Positions 9,493-17,939 of a DNA stretch of 60,210 bases are shown here, in pieces. A program made the position numbers and the translations under genes. This stretch comes from Chloroflexota bacterium (GTDB lineage: Bacteria; Chloroflexota; Dehalococcoidia; SM23-28-2; RBG-16-64-32). The DNA is taken from positions 1 through 60,210 of the forward strand of contig JAJCYV010000039.1 in NCBI GenBank assembly GCA_029262695.1. The letters are read 5' to 3'. The first letter of the stretch is position 1. Each line of letters begins with the position of its first letter. A model generated the notes under the pieces. The model was not told the DNA's origin. It made no database searches and saw nothing but the letters and a program-made list of their open reading frames with translations.

Positions 9493-9972
9493 CTAGCCCG
9501 GCCGGAAGACGCTGAGTGCCACCATCGCCGGCACGAGGATCGTGGCGATGCCGCCGAACACCAGCGGTACGTTGTCCGCCATCGCTTCTTCCATCTCCGG
9601 TGTCACTTCGCCGCGGCGTTCCGCCATCAGCGCGGCGATGCGCGCCCGGCGCAGCCCCATCCCGATCAACGGGATGCAGACGAGCAGCGTCACGATGTAC
9701 ATCGCCTCGACGCCCAGCAGCCATGGCGTCGTCACGAAGTTGTAGTCCAGCTGGCCCCAGAGGAAGAGCCCCGTCGTCGCTACGGCGATGGCGCCCGGAA
9801 TCAGGAGGACGCCCTGGTAGTGCGTCGCCTCGCTGAACGCGTCCACCCTGGCGCTGACCTCCGGCGCCTGCCAGCCACGCACGAGCGCGAGCTGGACGGA
9901 AGTGAGCCCGGACGCGTACCAGATCGCGGCCAGCACGTGCATGAAGACGAAGACTTCGTCGGTAACCGACAC
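9493..9972 (-). CDS. DUF2269-like integral membrane protein
   Basis: A 159-residue protein with four predicted transmembrane helices (about 5-25, 52-72, 82-104 and 135-155). The N-terminal pattern of VFVFMHVLAAIWYASG with a helix-1 histidine resembles the DUF2269 family. It begins with GTG at 9972, only 3 bp after the pyrG stop, so it is probably co-transcribed and translationally coupled. The function of the family is unknown; the N-terminal His could be a metal or haem ligand, but nothing else supports that. Confidence 0.75.
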   Translation of the reverse strand: MSVTDEVFVFMHVLAAIWYASGLTSVQLALVRGWQAPEVSARVDAFSEATHYQGVLLIPGAIAVATTGLFLWGQLDYNFVTTPWLLGVEAMYIVTLLVCIPLIGMGLRRARIAALMAERRGEVTPEMEEAMADNVPLVFGGIATILVPAMVALSVFRPG

Positions 9973-9975
9973 GGT

Positions 9976-11664
9976 CTAGAGCGGCGTGCGCAAGCGTGAG
10001 GACGTGGACGCCTTCCGGCGGGATGGCCGGTCAGCGGGCGCGGACGGCTTCTTCTGGCGTTCGGCCTGTCTCGTCAGCGCCGCGCGGACGAATCCGTCGA
10101 ACAGCGGATGCGGCCGGCCGGGCCGTGAACGCAGCTCCGGGTGGAACTGCGTGCCCACCATGAAGGGGTGGTCGCGGATCTCGCAGATCTCGACCAGGCC
10201 GCCGTCCGGCGATGTCCCGCTGGCTACCAGTCCGGCCTGCGCGAACTCTTCGCGGAACTCGTTGTTGAATTCGTAACGGTGGCGGTGCCGCTCCGACGTC
10301 TCGTCGGCGCCGTAAGCCTCGCCAGCCGTGGTCCCGGGCTCCAGCCGGCAGGCGTAACTTCCCAGGCGCATCGTGCCGCCCTTGTCGACCACACGTCGCT
10401 GCTCGTCCAGGAGCGTGATCACCGGATAGACCGTCTCCGGCGCAAGCTCCGTCGAGTTGGCGTCTTCAGTGCCGAAGTGGGCGCGCGCGAACTCGACGAC
10501 CATCGCCTGCAGACCGAGACAGAGACCCAGGTAAGGCACGTTGTTCAGCCGCGCGTACCTGGTCGCCTCGACCTTGCCCTCGAAGCCGCGCTCGCCGAAG
10601 CCGCCGGGTACGACGATGCCGTCCATGTTGGCCAGCAGAGCCTCGGACTGGGTCTTCGCCACGTCCTCTGAGTGCACCCAGTGGATGCGCACGCCCGAAC
10701 CGTTCTGGACGCCGGCGTGGATCAGCGCTTCCTTTACGGAGAGGTAGGCGTCCGGCAGCTCAACGTACTTGCCGACGACGGCGATCTCGAGCGCGTGCTG
10801 CGGGTCCAGCAGGCGCTCGACCCAGCCCTTCCATTCGTCCAGGTCCTTCGAGGTTGGCGAGATGTTCAGGCGTTCGGTGATGAAGTCGCCCAGGCCGGCC
10901 TCCTCCAGGACGAGCGGCACCTGGTAGATGCTCGGCATCGTCACCAGGGGGATCACAGCCCGCGGCTCAACGTCGCAAAAGAGCGATATCTTGTCCCGGA
11001 TCTCATCGGAGATCGGAATGTCCGAGCGACAGGCGATGACGTCCGGCTGGATACCGAAAGAACGCAGCTCGCGGACGGAGTGTTGCGTTGGCTTCGTCTT
11101 CAGCTCGGCCGTCGTCGAGATGTAGGGGAGGAGCGTAACGTGGATCGCCAACGTGTCGCTGCGGCCTTCCTCCTTGCGCATCTGGCGGATCGCCTCCAGG
11201 AACGGCTGGCCTTCGATGTCGCCAACCGTACCGCCGACTTCGATGATTACGACGTCGGCGCCCGAATCACGGCCGATGCCGCGGACGCGCTCCTTGATCT
11301 CGTTCGTGACGTGCGGGATCGGCTGAATCGTGCCTCCCAGGTAGTCGCCACGGCGCTCGCGCTGGATCACGGCCTGATAGATCTGGCCGCTGGAGACGGA
11401 GGAGCCGCGTGAGAGGTCCTGGTCCAGGAAGCGCTCGTAGTGGCCGAGGTCAAGGTCGGTCTCGGCTCCGTCGGCGGTGACAAAGACTTCGCCGTGTTGA
11501 TAAGGAGACATCGTACCGGGGTCGACGTTCAGGTACGGGTCTAGCTTCTGGACCACGACAGAGATGCCGCGTGACTTGAGGAGCCTGCCGATGGCGGCGG
11601 TGGTGATCCCCTTGCCTACGGAACTCACCACGCCACCCGTGACGAATATGTACTTTGTCGCCAT
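9976..11664 (-). CDS. pyrG: CTP synthase
   Basis: Makes CTP from UTP, ATP and glutamine; cytoplasmic pyrimidine synthesis. The 562-residue protein has the amidoligase domain (MATKYIFVTGGVVSSVGKG, Mg sites, GGTVGDIE) and a C-terminal class I glutaminase domain with nucleophile Cys in GLCLGLQ and the FHPE His/Glu pair. The C-terminal tail past about residue 535 is basic and low-complexity (SAPADRPSRRKAS), unlike the catalytic core. The start is ATG at 11664 with GGGGG upstream; a longer frame to 11757 is not family-like. Confidence 0.98.
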   Translation of the reverse strand: MATKYIFVTGGVVSSVGKGITTAAIGRLLKSRGISVVVQKLDPYLNVDPGTMSPYQHGEVFVTADGAETDLDLGHYERFLDQDLSRGSSVSSGQIYQAVIQRERRGDYLGGTIQPIPHVTNEIKERVRGIGRDSGADVVIIEVGGTVGDIEGQPFLEAIRQMRKEEGRSDTLAIHVTLLPYISTTAELKTKPTQHSVRELRSFGIQPDVIACRSDIPISDEIRDKISLFCDVEPRAVIPLVTMPSIYQVPLVLEEAGLGDFITERLNISPTSKDLDEWKGWVERLLDPQHALEIAVVGKYVELPDAYLSVKEALIHAGVQNGSGVRIHWVHSEDVAKTQSEALLANMDGIVVPGGFGERGFEGKVEATRYARLNNVPYLGLCLGLQAMVVEFARAHFGTEDANSTELAPETVYPVITLLDEQRRVVDKGGTMRLGSYACRLEPGTTAGEAYGADETSERHRHRYEFNNEFREEFAQAGLVASGTSPDGGLVEICEIRDHPFMVGTQFHPELRSRPGRPHPLFDGFVRAALTRQAERQKKPSAPADRPSRRKASTSSRLRTPL

Positions 11665-11883
11665 AAACCCCCTGACTGGGGGGCTGTCTCCTCTCGCGCT
11701 TGCCTTGAGCTTGCCGTCGTTGGCGGCAGGTTCGAAGGGACGCCCAGTTGGAATCATACAGGAATCCAGAACGGGCGTGTCAAGAGATTGGCGGCGCTCC
11801 CCACAAAGACGAATCCGCGCGGCCCTGCCCTTGCCTGCCGCCGCCGGTATACTGAGGCCACTCTCAATCTGAATGGAGGCGTC

Positions 11884-13167
11884 TTGTCCGTAACCCCAGA
11901 GATCACCGAACTAAAGGGCGGCCTTCGCGTCGTTACCACGCCCATGCCGACGGCGCAGTCCGTCAGCGTCAACGTCTTTGCCGGCGCCGGCGCCCGGGGC
12001 GAGACCGAACGCACGAAGGGCGTCGCGCACTTTCTTGAACACATGATATTCAAGGGCACCACCGAGCGCCCGACGGCGATCGCCATCGCCGAGGCCATCG
12101 AAGGCGCCGGCGGCGTGCTCAACGCCTACACCGCGAAGGAACTGACCTGCTACTGGAACCACGTTCCGTACGACGAACTGGAGCTGGCGATGACGGTGCT
12201 CGCCGACATGTTCTACGATTCGCTGCTCGATCCCGAAGAGATCGACCGTGAGCGCACCGTGGTCAAGCAGGAGATCAGCCGCGGGAAGGACCAGCCGGGG
12301 TCGTACGTGGGAGAGTTGCTGGGGCGCGCCGTCTACGGCGACCACCAGATGGGCTGGCCCACGGCCGGCACGGACGAAACCGTGGACGGACTGCAGCGGG
12401 ACGACTTCGTCGACTGGCTTGAGTCTCAGTACACGGCGCCGAACACGGTGCTCAGCGTCGCCGGCAACACCCGCCACGAGCAGGTCGTCGCCCTGGCGGA
12501 GCGGCTGTTCAGCGGTTCGCGCCACGTGGCGGCGCCCGCAAACGTCGGCATCAACGGCAACGTGCTGCCGGCAGACCGCCTCGCCATTGACGAGCGGCCG
12601 ATCTCGCAGTCGAACATCGCGCTCGGCATTCCCTCGATCGCGCGCAAGGACCCCGACCGCTACAACCTGATGATCATGAACGCAGTGCTGGGCCGCGGCA
12701 TGAGTTCGCGCCTGTTCAAAGAGGTGCGCGAGCGGCGCGGCCTCGCCTACTCTGTCGGTTCGTCCGCCAGCCGTTACTCCGACATCGGCATGTTTGTCGT
12801 CTCGGCCGGTGTCTCACCGGAGAAGGTGTCGGAGGCGGTTAGCGTGATCCTGGAGGAGCTGGAAAGGATGACGCAGGAAACCGTGGGCGCTGAGGAGTTG
12901 AAGAAGGCCAGGGACTACACGGTCGGTAGCTTCCGGCTCAGCCTCGAATCGTCGATGGCGCTGGGTCAGCGCGCCGGCGAGAGCCTGCTGACGCTGGGCG
13001 AGATCGAGCCGGTCGAATCCGTCGTTGCGAAGCTGCGCGCGGTCACGGCGGACGACGTGATCAGGGTCGCGCAGCGGATCCTCAAACGGGAACGCGCCGC
13101 GCTGGCCATCGTCGGCCCCAGCGTGGACGAGTCCGCCCTGCGCGAGCTGCTGGGCGCCTCCGGCTAG
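11884..13167 (+). CDS. M16 family zinc metallopeptidase (processing-peptidase type)
   Basis: A 427-residue protein with two homologous halves as in mitochondrial processing peptidase beta and bacterial PqqL/YmxG-like enzymes. The inverted zinc motif HFLEH is at about residues 53-57, with a downstream Glu in the EEIDRERTVVKQE helix. The second half has the Arg/Tyr substrate-binding segment (RERRGLAYSVGS). Start TTG at 11884 with GGAGG 4 bp upstream; the longer frame from 11788 is upstream non-coding. A TATACT box at 11848-11853 may be its -10. Single gene; no rpsO/pnp neighbour as often seen elsewhere. Confidence 0.92.
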   Translation: MSVTPEITELKGGLRVVTTPMPTAQSVSVNVFAGAGARGETERTKGVAHFLEHMIFKGTTERPTAIAIAEAIEGAGGVLNAYTAKELTCYWNHVPYDELELAMTVLADMFYDSLLDPEEIDRERTVVKQEISRGKDQPGSYVGELLGRAVYGDHQMGWPTAGTDETVDGLQRDDFVDWLESQYTAPNTVLSVAGNTRHEQVVALAERLFSGSRHVAAPANVGINGNVLPADRLAIDERPISQSNIALGIPSIARKDPDRYNLMIMNAVLGRGMSSRLFKEVRERRGLAYSVGSSASRYSDIGMFVVSAGVSPEKVSEAVSVILEELERMTQETVGAEELKKARDYTVGSFRLSLESSMALGQRAGESLLTLGEIEPVESVVAKLRAVTADDVIRVAQRILKRERAALAIVGPSVDESALRELLGASG

Positions 13168-13389
13168 CTGTAGTTCCCACTGCCGTCCCACCAGGACAGT
13201 TGGGAGCCTCCGGTCTCGGTTTTGGGGCACGGACCATTATCGGTATCTCTGTGGCCGGCATGGGGCATCACCCCACCCGTTATAGGTGGTTTACCCGACT
13301 GACTACCACTTGATAGCCGTCCTAAGGTTCCCCACGCCAGATACGATAAAACTGTTACCTGGACAGGGGGTGAACTATGCATTCTGTGA

Positions 13390-13419
13390 CATCGGTGACG
13401 TCCTGTCACCGATGTTTTT
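13390..13419 (+). terminator. Rho-independent terminator
   Basis: A perfect 10-bp stem (CATCGGTGAC / GTCACCGATG), 5-nt loop, followed at once by TTTTT. It lies 223 bp after the M16 stop and 287 bp before the TasA-like gene, so it ends the M16 transcript or acts as an attenuator of the SipW locus. Confidence 0.88.
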
Positions 13420-13444
13420 GCGTCTCGGGATAGTCCCCAGCCGC

Positions 13445-13474
13445 AACTAAGTTTCTAACAACTGAGTTTCTAAT
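13445..13474 (+). repeat. 15-bp tandem direct repeat (2 copies)
   Basis: Two adjacent copies of AACT[AG]AGTTTCTAA[CT] that differ at two positions, on one helical face spacing of 15 bp. This could be a regulator site ahead of the SipW locus; the regulator is unknown. Confidence 0.75.
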
Positions 13475-13705
13475 AGGGAGCCCCGCATGGCCGAAACCAC
13501 GCGGGGCCGGGAGCAGGACACCACATTACCAGAGCCCTGCCGTTACTGATCGTATTACAGGGTCGGCACCGCGGCAACGGGGCTGGCCCTGCTGATCTTC
13601 CCGGCCGTGCGGGCGTTACCGAAGGAGGTGTGACGCCATAGCACGGCTGTTTCTAGTTTGGAACGATCAGCAATACGAAGACAATCATTTACAGGGAGGA
13701 AAACA

Positions 13706-14926
13706 ATGAGAAGGAGCGTCCTTCTAAGCTTGATGACGGTAGTCATGGTGGCTACCATGCTTGGCATCGGCAGCTGGGCTGTCTTTAACGACACCGAGAC
13801 CGCTGGGCCCTACACCGCGACAGCCGGGTCGCTCGACCTGGACCTTGACACATCCGCGGTAGTGCCGGCGGAGATCAGCGACCTCAAGCCGTCCGTACCG
13901 CACTTCCTCGGGCCCTTCTGGGTCCACAACGCGGGCGGCAACCCCGGTGGGCTGGACCTCCACTTCATGAACGTCGTGGATGGTCAGGGCACGCAGACAG
14001 AGCCGGAAGCGGCGGCTGAGTGGGGTGGGCCGATTTTCGACCTCAGCAACTGGATCGACATCGATTACTGGCGCGCCGGGCCATACACGGTCGCCCCCGG
14101 GGCAGCGCCACCCACTGTGACCTGCGGATCCGGCCCGACCCTCGGGAAGCTGGCCGACATCGAGAGCACGACGTTTGATCTAGGCGTCGTGGCGCACCCG
14201 AGCGAGTGGTACGCTATCTGCATCTCGTTCCACCTGGATACTTTCGCTGGCAACGAGTACCAGGGTGACACGAGCAGCTTCGAACTCGAGTTCACTCTGC
14301 ACCAGCTCAACCTGGGTACCCTGGGCTTGCCGATCGGCACGGAGTGCGTCCGCCTGGAGAACAAGAGCGGGGCCCCCGCCTGGGCGCCTATCGTGGACGA
14401 CGATCTGTACGGCTCCGTCTGCTACGGCGTAGCCGAAGCCGTCGGCAGCGATCTGGAGATGTCGGTGCTGCTCAACGGTCTGGCACCGGACACCTGGCAC
14501 CAGCTGACGCTGAACGGTCAGGGAGGTGACTGCGACGCCACTGACGACCAACTGGCCAGCGGCAGCGAGCAGTTTGCGCTCTTTGACAGCGGCTTCTGGC
14601 CCGGGAACGCTCCAGCCCTCGACCACGGCGCTTGCGCCGCGCCCAACGCGGAGGGCGTCTACAACTTCGCCTACGTCAAGACTGACGCCAGCGGTAACTA
14701 CAGCGGCCTCCATCCTGTTGCCAACAGCGGTGAGAGTGACCCCGCCGGCTCTGGTAACGTGACCGCCGCGAATCCAGCCCTGCCGGTGGGCGTCTACGGC
14801 GACGTGAAGTTCCTCGTCAAGGAGGTGGAAACTGCCTGGGCCGGGCCGCCTTCAACACCGCCGTGGCCAGGCACCTACACGCCTGTACTCACGGAGATGG
14901 CCACCCTGGACTTCAACCTGCCGTAG
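13706..14926 (+). CDS. SipW-dependent secreted protein, TasA/CalY-like
   Basis: A 406-residue exported protein. The N-terminus (MRRSVLLSLMTVVMVATM, then GIGSWAVFNDTETAG) is the recognisable signal peptide class processed by SipW-type signal peptidases, as for the Bacillus biofilm fibre protein TasA. The mature part is acidic and Cys-poor with an early run similar to the TasA/camelysin beta-sandwich (AGSLDLDLD, FWVHNAGGNPGGLDLHF). SD GGGAGGA is 5 bp before the ATG. The next gene is the SipW peptidase. A surface fibre or matrix component is likely by context; polymerisation is not shown by sequence. Confidence 0.85.
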   Translation: MRRSVLLSLMTVVMVATMLGIGSWAVFNDTETAGPYTATAGSLDLDLDTSAVVPAEISDLKPSVPHFLGPFWVHNAGGNPGGLDLHFMNVVDGQGTQTEPEAAAEWGGPIFDLSNWIDIDYWRAGPYTVAPGAAPPTVTCGSGPTLGKLADIESTTFDLGVVAHPSEWYAICISFHLDTFAGNEYQGDTSSFELEFTLHQLNLGTLGLPIGTECVRLENKSGAPAWAPIVDDDLYGSVCYGVAEAVGSDLEMSVLLNGLAPDTWHQLTLNGQGGDCDATDDQLASGSEQFALFDSGFWPGNAPALDHGACAAPNAEGVYNFAYVKTDASGNYSGLHPVANSGESDPAGSGNVTAANPALPVGVYGDVKFLVKEVETAWAGPPSTPPWPGTYTPVLTEMATLDFNLP

Positions 14927-14941
14927 GAGAAGCGGCTAGTC

Positions 14942-14975
14942 GGCAGGTGGGGCGGATTCTTCCGCCCCACCTGCC
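14942..14975 (+). other. Strong hairpin between TasA-like gene and sipW
   Basis: A perfect 15-bp stem with a TTCT loop (14942-14956 / 14961-14975), no T-run after it, ending 10 bp before the sipW ATG. It probably lowers read-through or stabilises the upstream mRNA, and may also mask the sipW start, which has no visible SD. Confidence 0.8.
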
Positions 14976-14985
14976 CCGCAACCTA

Positions 14986-15555
14986 ATGCGCTATGTGAGA
15001 CTCGCTGCCAGGTTGACCAGCGCCTTGACCAAGGCGCTGGTCTATGCCGCTCTGTGCCTTGCGGTGCTCGCGATGTTTGCCGTTGTCATGGCGCCGCAGG
15101 TGTCGGGGGTGCGCCTCGCCACGGTCCTCAGCGACAGCATGACCCCGTCCTTGAGCACTGGGGACATGATGGTCGTTTGGTCGGTGGACCCGCGACAGAT
15201 CGAGGAGGGCGACGTCATCCTATTCCATCCACCCGCCGACTCCGGTACCACTATCGCCCACCGGGTTGTGGAGGTCGTGGCCGGCGATGGATCACCGTCC
15301 TTCGTGACCAAGGGCGACGCCAACCTTGTCGAGGACCGTGGGGTGGTGCCTCCCAGCCGCGTCCTGGGCAAGATGCAGTTCCGCGTTCCGCTCCTCGGGT
15401 ACGCAGTCCGCGAGATGAGGGAGCCGTGGGCCTTTGTCCTTGTCATGGTGGTGCCAGGCAGCCTCCTCATCGCGAGCGAGGCGTGGAACATCAAGGGGGC
15501 ACTCAAGAGGCGTAAGTCAGTAGATCTGGGCGCAGACGTGGGGAGGGATGCGTGA
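14986..15555 (+). CDS. sipW: SipW-type (ER-type) signal peptidase I
   Basis: A 189-residue membrane protease with an N-terminal helix (about 17-37), a catalytic Ser in LSDSMTPSL (Ser51) and His in IAHRVVEV (His92) in place of the Lys of ordinary bacterial signal peptidases, then GDAN and a C-terminal helix (about 145-165). This Ser/His form is typical of SipW and eukaryotic/archaeal SPase. The ATG at 14986 is preceded by a hairpin rather than an SD. It lies between its two predicted substrates and overlaps the next start by 4 bp. Confidence 0.92.
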   Translation: MRYVRLAARLTSALTKALVYAALCLAVLAMFAVVMAPQVSGVRLATVLSDSMTPSLSTGDMMVVWSVDPRQIEEGDVILFHPPADSGTTIAHRVVEVVAGDGSPSFVTKGDANLVEDRGVVPPSRVLGKMQFRVPLLGYAVREMREPWAFVLVMVVPGSLLIASEAWNIKGALKRRKSVDLGADVGRDA

Positions 15556-16004
15556 AGTACCGCGTCACTCCGAACTTCCTGCTGGCTCTCGGTCTCTTGT
15601 TGCTGGCCACCCTCATCGCCGTCCTGCCGCATATCGGCGGCGTCTACAGCGTGTTCTCGGACACGGAGACGGTCTCGGTGTCGCTCGGCGCGGCTACCGG
15701 CGAGGAGTTCTGTGGCAAGACCCTCGACCATGATGGCGACGGCGAGGCTGACGGCGACGTTGAGCACGATGAAGACTGCGGTGAGTGCGAAGACGGCGAC
15801 CATGATGGCGACGGCGAGGCCGACGGCGACGCTGAGCACGGCGAAGACTGCGGTGTATGCGAAGACGGCGACCATGATGGCGACGGCGAGGTTGGTGACG
15901 ATGCCCTCCTCCGGAACGCATTGGAGGGCGGGGAGACCGCGAGGCCGTGTCAGTGGAAGAATGGAGAGCCGCAACCGGCGGCGAGCGGTGAACCGGCGTC
16001 GTAG
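15552..16004 (+). CDS. SipW-dependent acidic repeat protein with Asp/Cys calcium-like loops
   Basis: A 150-residue exported protein. The GTG start overlaps the sipW stop (GTGA), with GGGAGG upstream, so it is translationally coupled. The N-terminus (LPHIGGVYSVFSDTETVSVSLG) has the same SipW-substrate signature as the TasA-like protein. The mature part holds two full and one partial 24-residue repeats, DHDGDGEADGD[VA]EHxEDCGxCEDG. Each has a DxDGDGxxDGD loop like calcium-binding EF-hand or thrombospondin-3 loops plus a CxxC-type pair. No named family is recognised; calcium binding is inferred from spacing only. Confidence 0.85.
   Translation: MKYRVTPNFLLALGLLLLATLIAVLPHIGGVYSVFSDTETVSVSLGAATGEEFCGKTLDHDGDGEADGDVEHDEDCGECEDGDHDGDGEADGDAEHGEDCGVCEDGDHDGDGEVGDDALLRNALEGGETARPCQWKNGEPQPAASGEPAS
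15726..15899 (+). repeat. 72-bp in-frame tandem repeats
   Basis: Units begin at 15726, 15798 and 15870 (third is partial), with very few substitutions, coding for the 24-residue acidic Cys repeat. Near-identity at the DNA level suggests recent expansion and possible length variation between strains. Confidence 0.9.
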
Positions 16005-16040
16005 TTGTGAGCCAATGCGAAGGGGCATGCGTCAGAACGG

Positions 16041-16100
16041 CGCTTCTGCGCCTGCCGGTAGAAGCGGGCGGGGCCCCTCCGCCATGACGGAAAGGCCCCG
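16041..16100 (+). terminator. Two hairpins downstream of the SipW locus
   Basis: CGCTTCT/AGAAGCG (16041-16047 with 16060-16066), then CGGGGCC/GGCCCCG (16069-16075 with 16094-16100). No clear T-run, so a Rho-dependent or weak terminator at the end of the SipW operon is the likely reading. Confidence 0.45.
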
Positions 16101-16123
16101 ATCGCCGCACCCCCAGTAAGCGT

Positions 16124-16207
16124 CTAGACTTGGCCTGACATCGCGACGACGATGAGCAGGAACCAGATGGAGAGCGCGAGGACGGAGTAAGCGATCCGTC
16201 GCGTCAT
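16124..16207 (-). CDS. Possible 27-residue single-helix membrane peptide
   Basis: A minus-strand ORF (MTRRIAYSVLALSIWF start) that is almost entirely one hydrophobic helix after a basic N-terminus, with a GGGAGG-like SD about 10 bp upstream. It ends convergently with the SipW operon. Too short for family evidence; it could be chance in this GC-rich DNA. Confidence 0.3.
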   Translation of the reverse strand: MTRRIAYSVLALSIWFLLIVVAMSGQV

Positions 16208-16444
16208 CTTCCCCTGCCCTCCCTTCTTCGTTTCGCGAGGAGAAATATCGGAGGAGGCGGGCACGCACCCCGGGTCTGTAAAGACCATTTCATCAGCCCC
16301 GCAACTGATGAGTTCCGAGAACCGCACCTCCTCCAGTCCATTCAACACAGGCAGTGTTATCGCCATTACCTGTAACCACACCGGAAAGTCTTCCGTGTAG
16401 ACCGCTGCCGTATACTGGCGGTGCCGATAAGAAGGAGGCACCCC

Positions 16445-17236
16445 TTGCCCGACTACAACAACATCCTTTTCGAAAGGAAGGGCCATCTCGCCTACGTCAC
16501 GCTCAACCGCCCGGAGCGCCGCAACGCCATCGACCCGGCCACCAGCGCTGAGCTAGAAGACGCCTTCGAGGCGTTCAAGGCGGACGACGACCTCTGGGTA
16601 GCGATCCTCACCGGCGCCGGCGAAAAGGCGTTCTCCGCCGGTGCCGATCTCGTCGCGATGTCACAGTCGCTCTCCGGGGGCGGCGGCGACTCCGGTGCCC
16701 TGACCGCCGCCTTCGCCGGGATCACCCGCGGCTATGAGTGCTGGAAGCCGATCATCGCCGCCATCCACGGCTACTGCCTCGCCGGCGGCCTCGAGCTGGC
16801 GCTGAGCTGCGACATCCGGATCGCTGCGGACAACTCGCAGTTCGGCCTGCCGGAGCCCAAGCGCGCGATCATCCCCGGCGCCACCGGCACGCAGCGTCTG
16901 CCGCGCGCCGTCCCGCTGGCCTTCGCGATGGAGCTGCTCCTCACGGGTGACCGCTACGACGCGGAGACTGCGCTGCGTTTCGGCCTCGTCTCGCGCGTCG
17001 TCCCGCGGGACCAGCTCATGGAAACGGCGGAGGCGATCGCGCAGTCGATACTGAAGAACGGCCCGCTCGCCGTGCGCTACATCAAAGAGGCGGCGATGCG
17101 AGGCCGCGAGATGCCGTTCGAGGACGGCATACGACTCGAATCAGAGTTTGCTGGCAAAGTCTTCCGCACGGAGGACGCGCGGGAGGGCCCGCTGGCCTTC
17201 GCCGAGAAGCGCGCGCCACAGTACAAGGGGAAGTAG
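16445..17236 (+). CDS. Enoyl-CoA hydratase/isomerase family protein
   Basis: A 263-residue crotonase-fold enzyme. The oxyanion motifs are AFSAGADL (about residue 64) and the signature IAAIHGYCLAGGLELALSCDIR (written in part) near residue 105-125. Glu residues in GGLELAL and LPEPKRA match the catalytic pair of hydratases. The start is TTG at 16445, with GAAGGAGG 6 bp upstream; a longer frame from 16421 has no SD. Likely acts in fatty-acid or amino-acid CoA-ester breakdown; specificity cannot be set. The next gene follows after 1 bp. Confidence 0.93.
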   Translation: MPDYNNILFERKGHLAYVTLNRPERRNAIDPATSAELEDAFEAFKADDDLWVAILTGAGEKAFSAGADLVAMSQSLSGGGGDSGALTAAFAGITRGYECWKPIIAAIHGYCLAGGLELALSCDIRIAADNSQFGLPEPKRAIIPGATGTQRLPRAVPLAFAMELLLTGDRYDAETALRFGLVSRVVPRDQLMETAEAIAQSILKNGPLAVRYIKEAAMRGREMPFEDGIRLESEFAGKVFRTEDAREGPLAFAEKRAPQYKGK

Positions 17237-17237
17237 C

Positions 17238-17915
17238 GTGACCGAATCACATGTCCTGGAGAACTTGCGCCACGGCGCCGCCGTCCGCACCAGCGACGGC
17301 CACGAAGTGGGCAGGCTGCATGCAATCGTCGTCGACCCGCGAGAAAACACGGTAACGCACATCGCCGTCAACCGCGGACCGTTCTTTCCCGAGCCCGGAT
17401 TCGGCGACCCGCAGATCATCAGCGTCGGCCTGGCGGACCTCCACGACGCCGGCGAAGACCACGTTGACCTGAAGGTCGACAAGCCGGCGTTCGAGACGCT
17501 GCCACTCTACTCGCACAACCACTTCCTTGAGGTCCCGGACGAGGAGAAGGCGCCGCCCGAGGCGCACGGTCAGCCAGCGCTGTGGAGCACCGGTCTGGCG
17601 ATCGCGGCTTCGCTCGGCGGCCTGTTCACGGGCATCGCCGTGCCGGCGGAGCACTTTCGCAAGGCCTCGTTCGAGCGCCACATCCTGAACGACGCGCCGG
17701 TCTGGCGGATCCAGCCGAACACCCACATCGGCGACGTCGAGCGAGTGCTCGTCAACGAGGACACGGGCGAGATCGAAGCGCTCGTGATCAAGCGCGGCGT
17801 CGTCTTCCACCACGAGTCGGTGCTGCCTGCGCGCTACGTGCGCGAGATCTGCGACGGCGTCGTCCGCGTGCAGATATCGTCGGCTGACCTCAAGACGCTG
17901 GAGACGTTCGGGTAG
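17238..17915 (+). CDS. PRC-barrel domain protein (two copies)
   Basis: A 225-residue protein that starts GTG at 17238, one base after the enoyl-CoA hydratase stop. Residues about 8-80 (GAAVRTSDGHEVGRLHAIVVDP) and 158-220 (THIGDVERVLVNEDTGEIEALVIKRG) look like two PRC-barrel beta domains, joined by a weakly hydrophobic Ala/Gly-rich segment (LWSTGLAIAASLGGLFTGIA). PRC-barrels occur in RimM, photosynthetic reaction-centre H and stress proteins. The role here is unknown. Confidence 0.75.
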   Translation: MTESHVLENLRHGAAVRTSDGHEVGRLHAIVVDPRENTVTHIAVNRGPFFPEPGFGDPQIISVGLADLHDAGEDHVDLKVDKPAFETLPLYSHNHFLEVPDEEKAPPEAHGQPALWSTGLAIAASLGGLFTGIAVPAEHFRKASFERHILNDAPVWRIQPNTHIGDVERVLVNEDTGEIEALVIKRGVVFHHESVLPARYVREICDGVVRVQISSADLKTLETFG

Positions 17916-17939
17916 CCGCGGCCGGTGCCAATCGGCGGG

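Larger units (their letters stand above)
13168..13705 (+). other. Long structured leader/intergenic region upstream of the SipW locus
   Basis: A 538-bp region without a normal gene. It contains short complementary arms (for example CCACC/GGTGG around 13273-13292), a strong intrinsic terminator (13390-13419), a 15-bp tandem repeat (13445-13474), a GC-rich hairpin (GCCCCGC/GCGGGGC around 13480-13506), and an ATG with a good SD at 13487 whose frame meets TGA at 13547. It may be a regulatory leader for the TasA-like gene or the trailer of the M16 gene. It matches no riboswitch consensus I know. Confidence 0.5.

Noticed and set aside
13180..13390. c-di-GMP, cobalamin, TPP, FMN or glycine riboswitch
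   Set aside because: None of the conserved cores that I could recall is present.
13487..13633. Selenoprotein with in-frame TGA at 13547
   Set aside because: SD and frame are tempting, but I see no SECIS-like hairpin right after the TGA and no selenoprotein family match. Kept only as an oddity in the leader finding.
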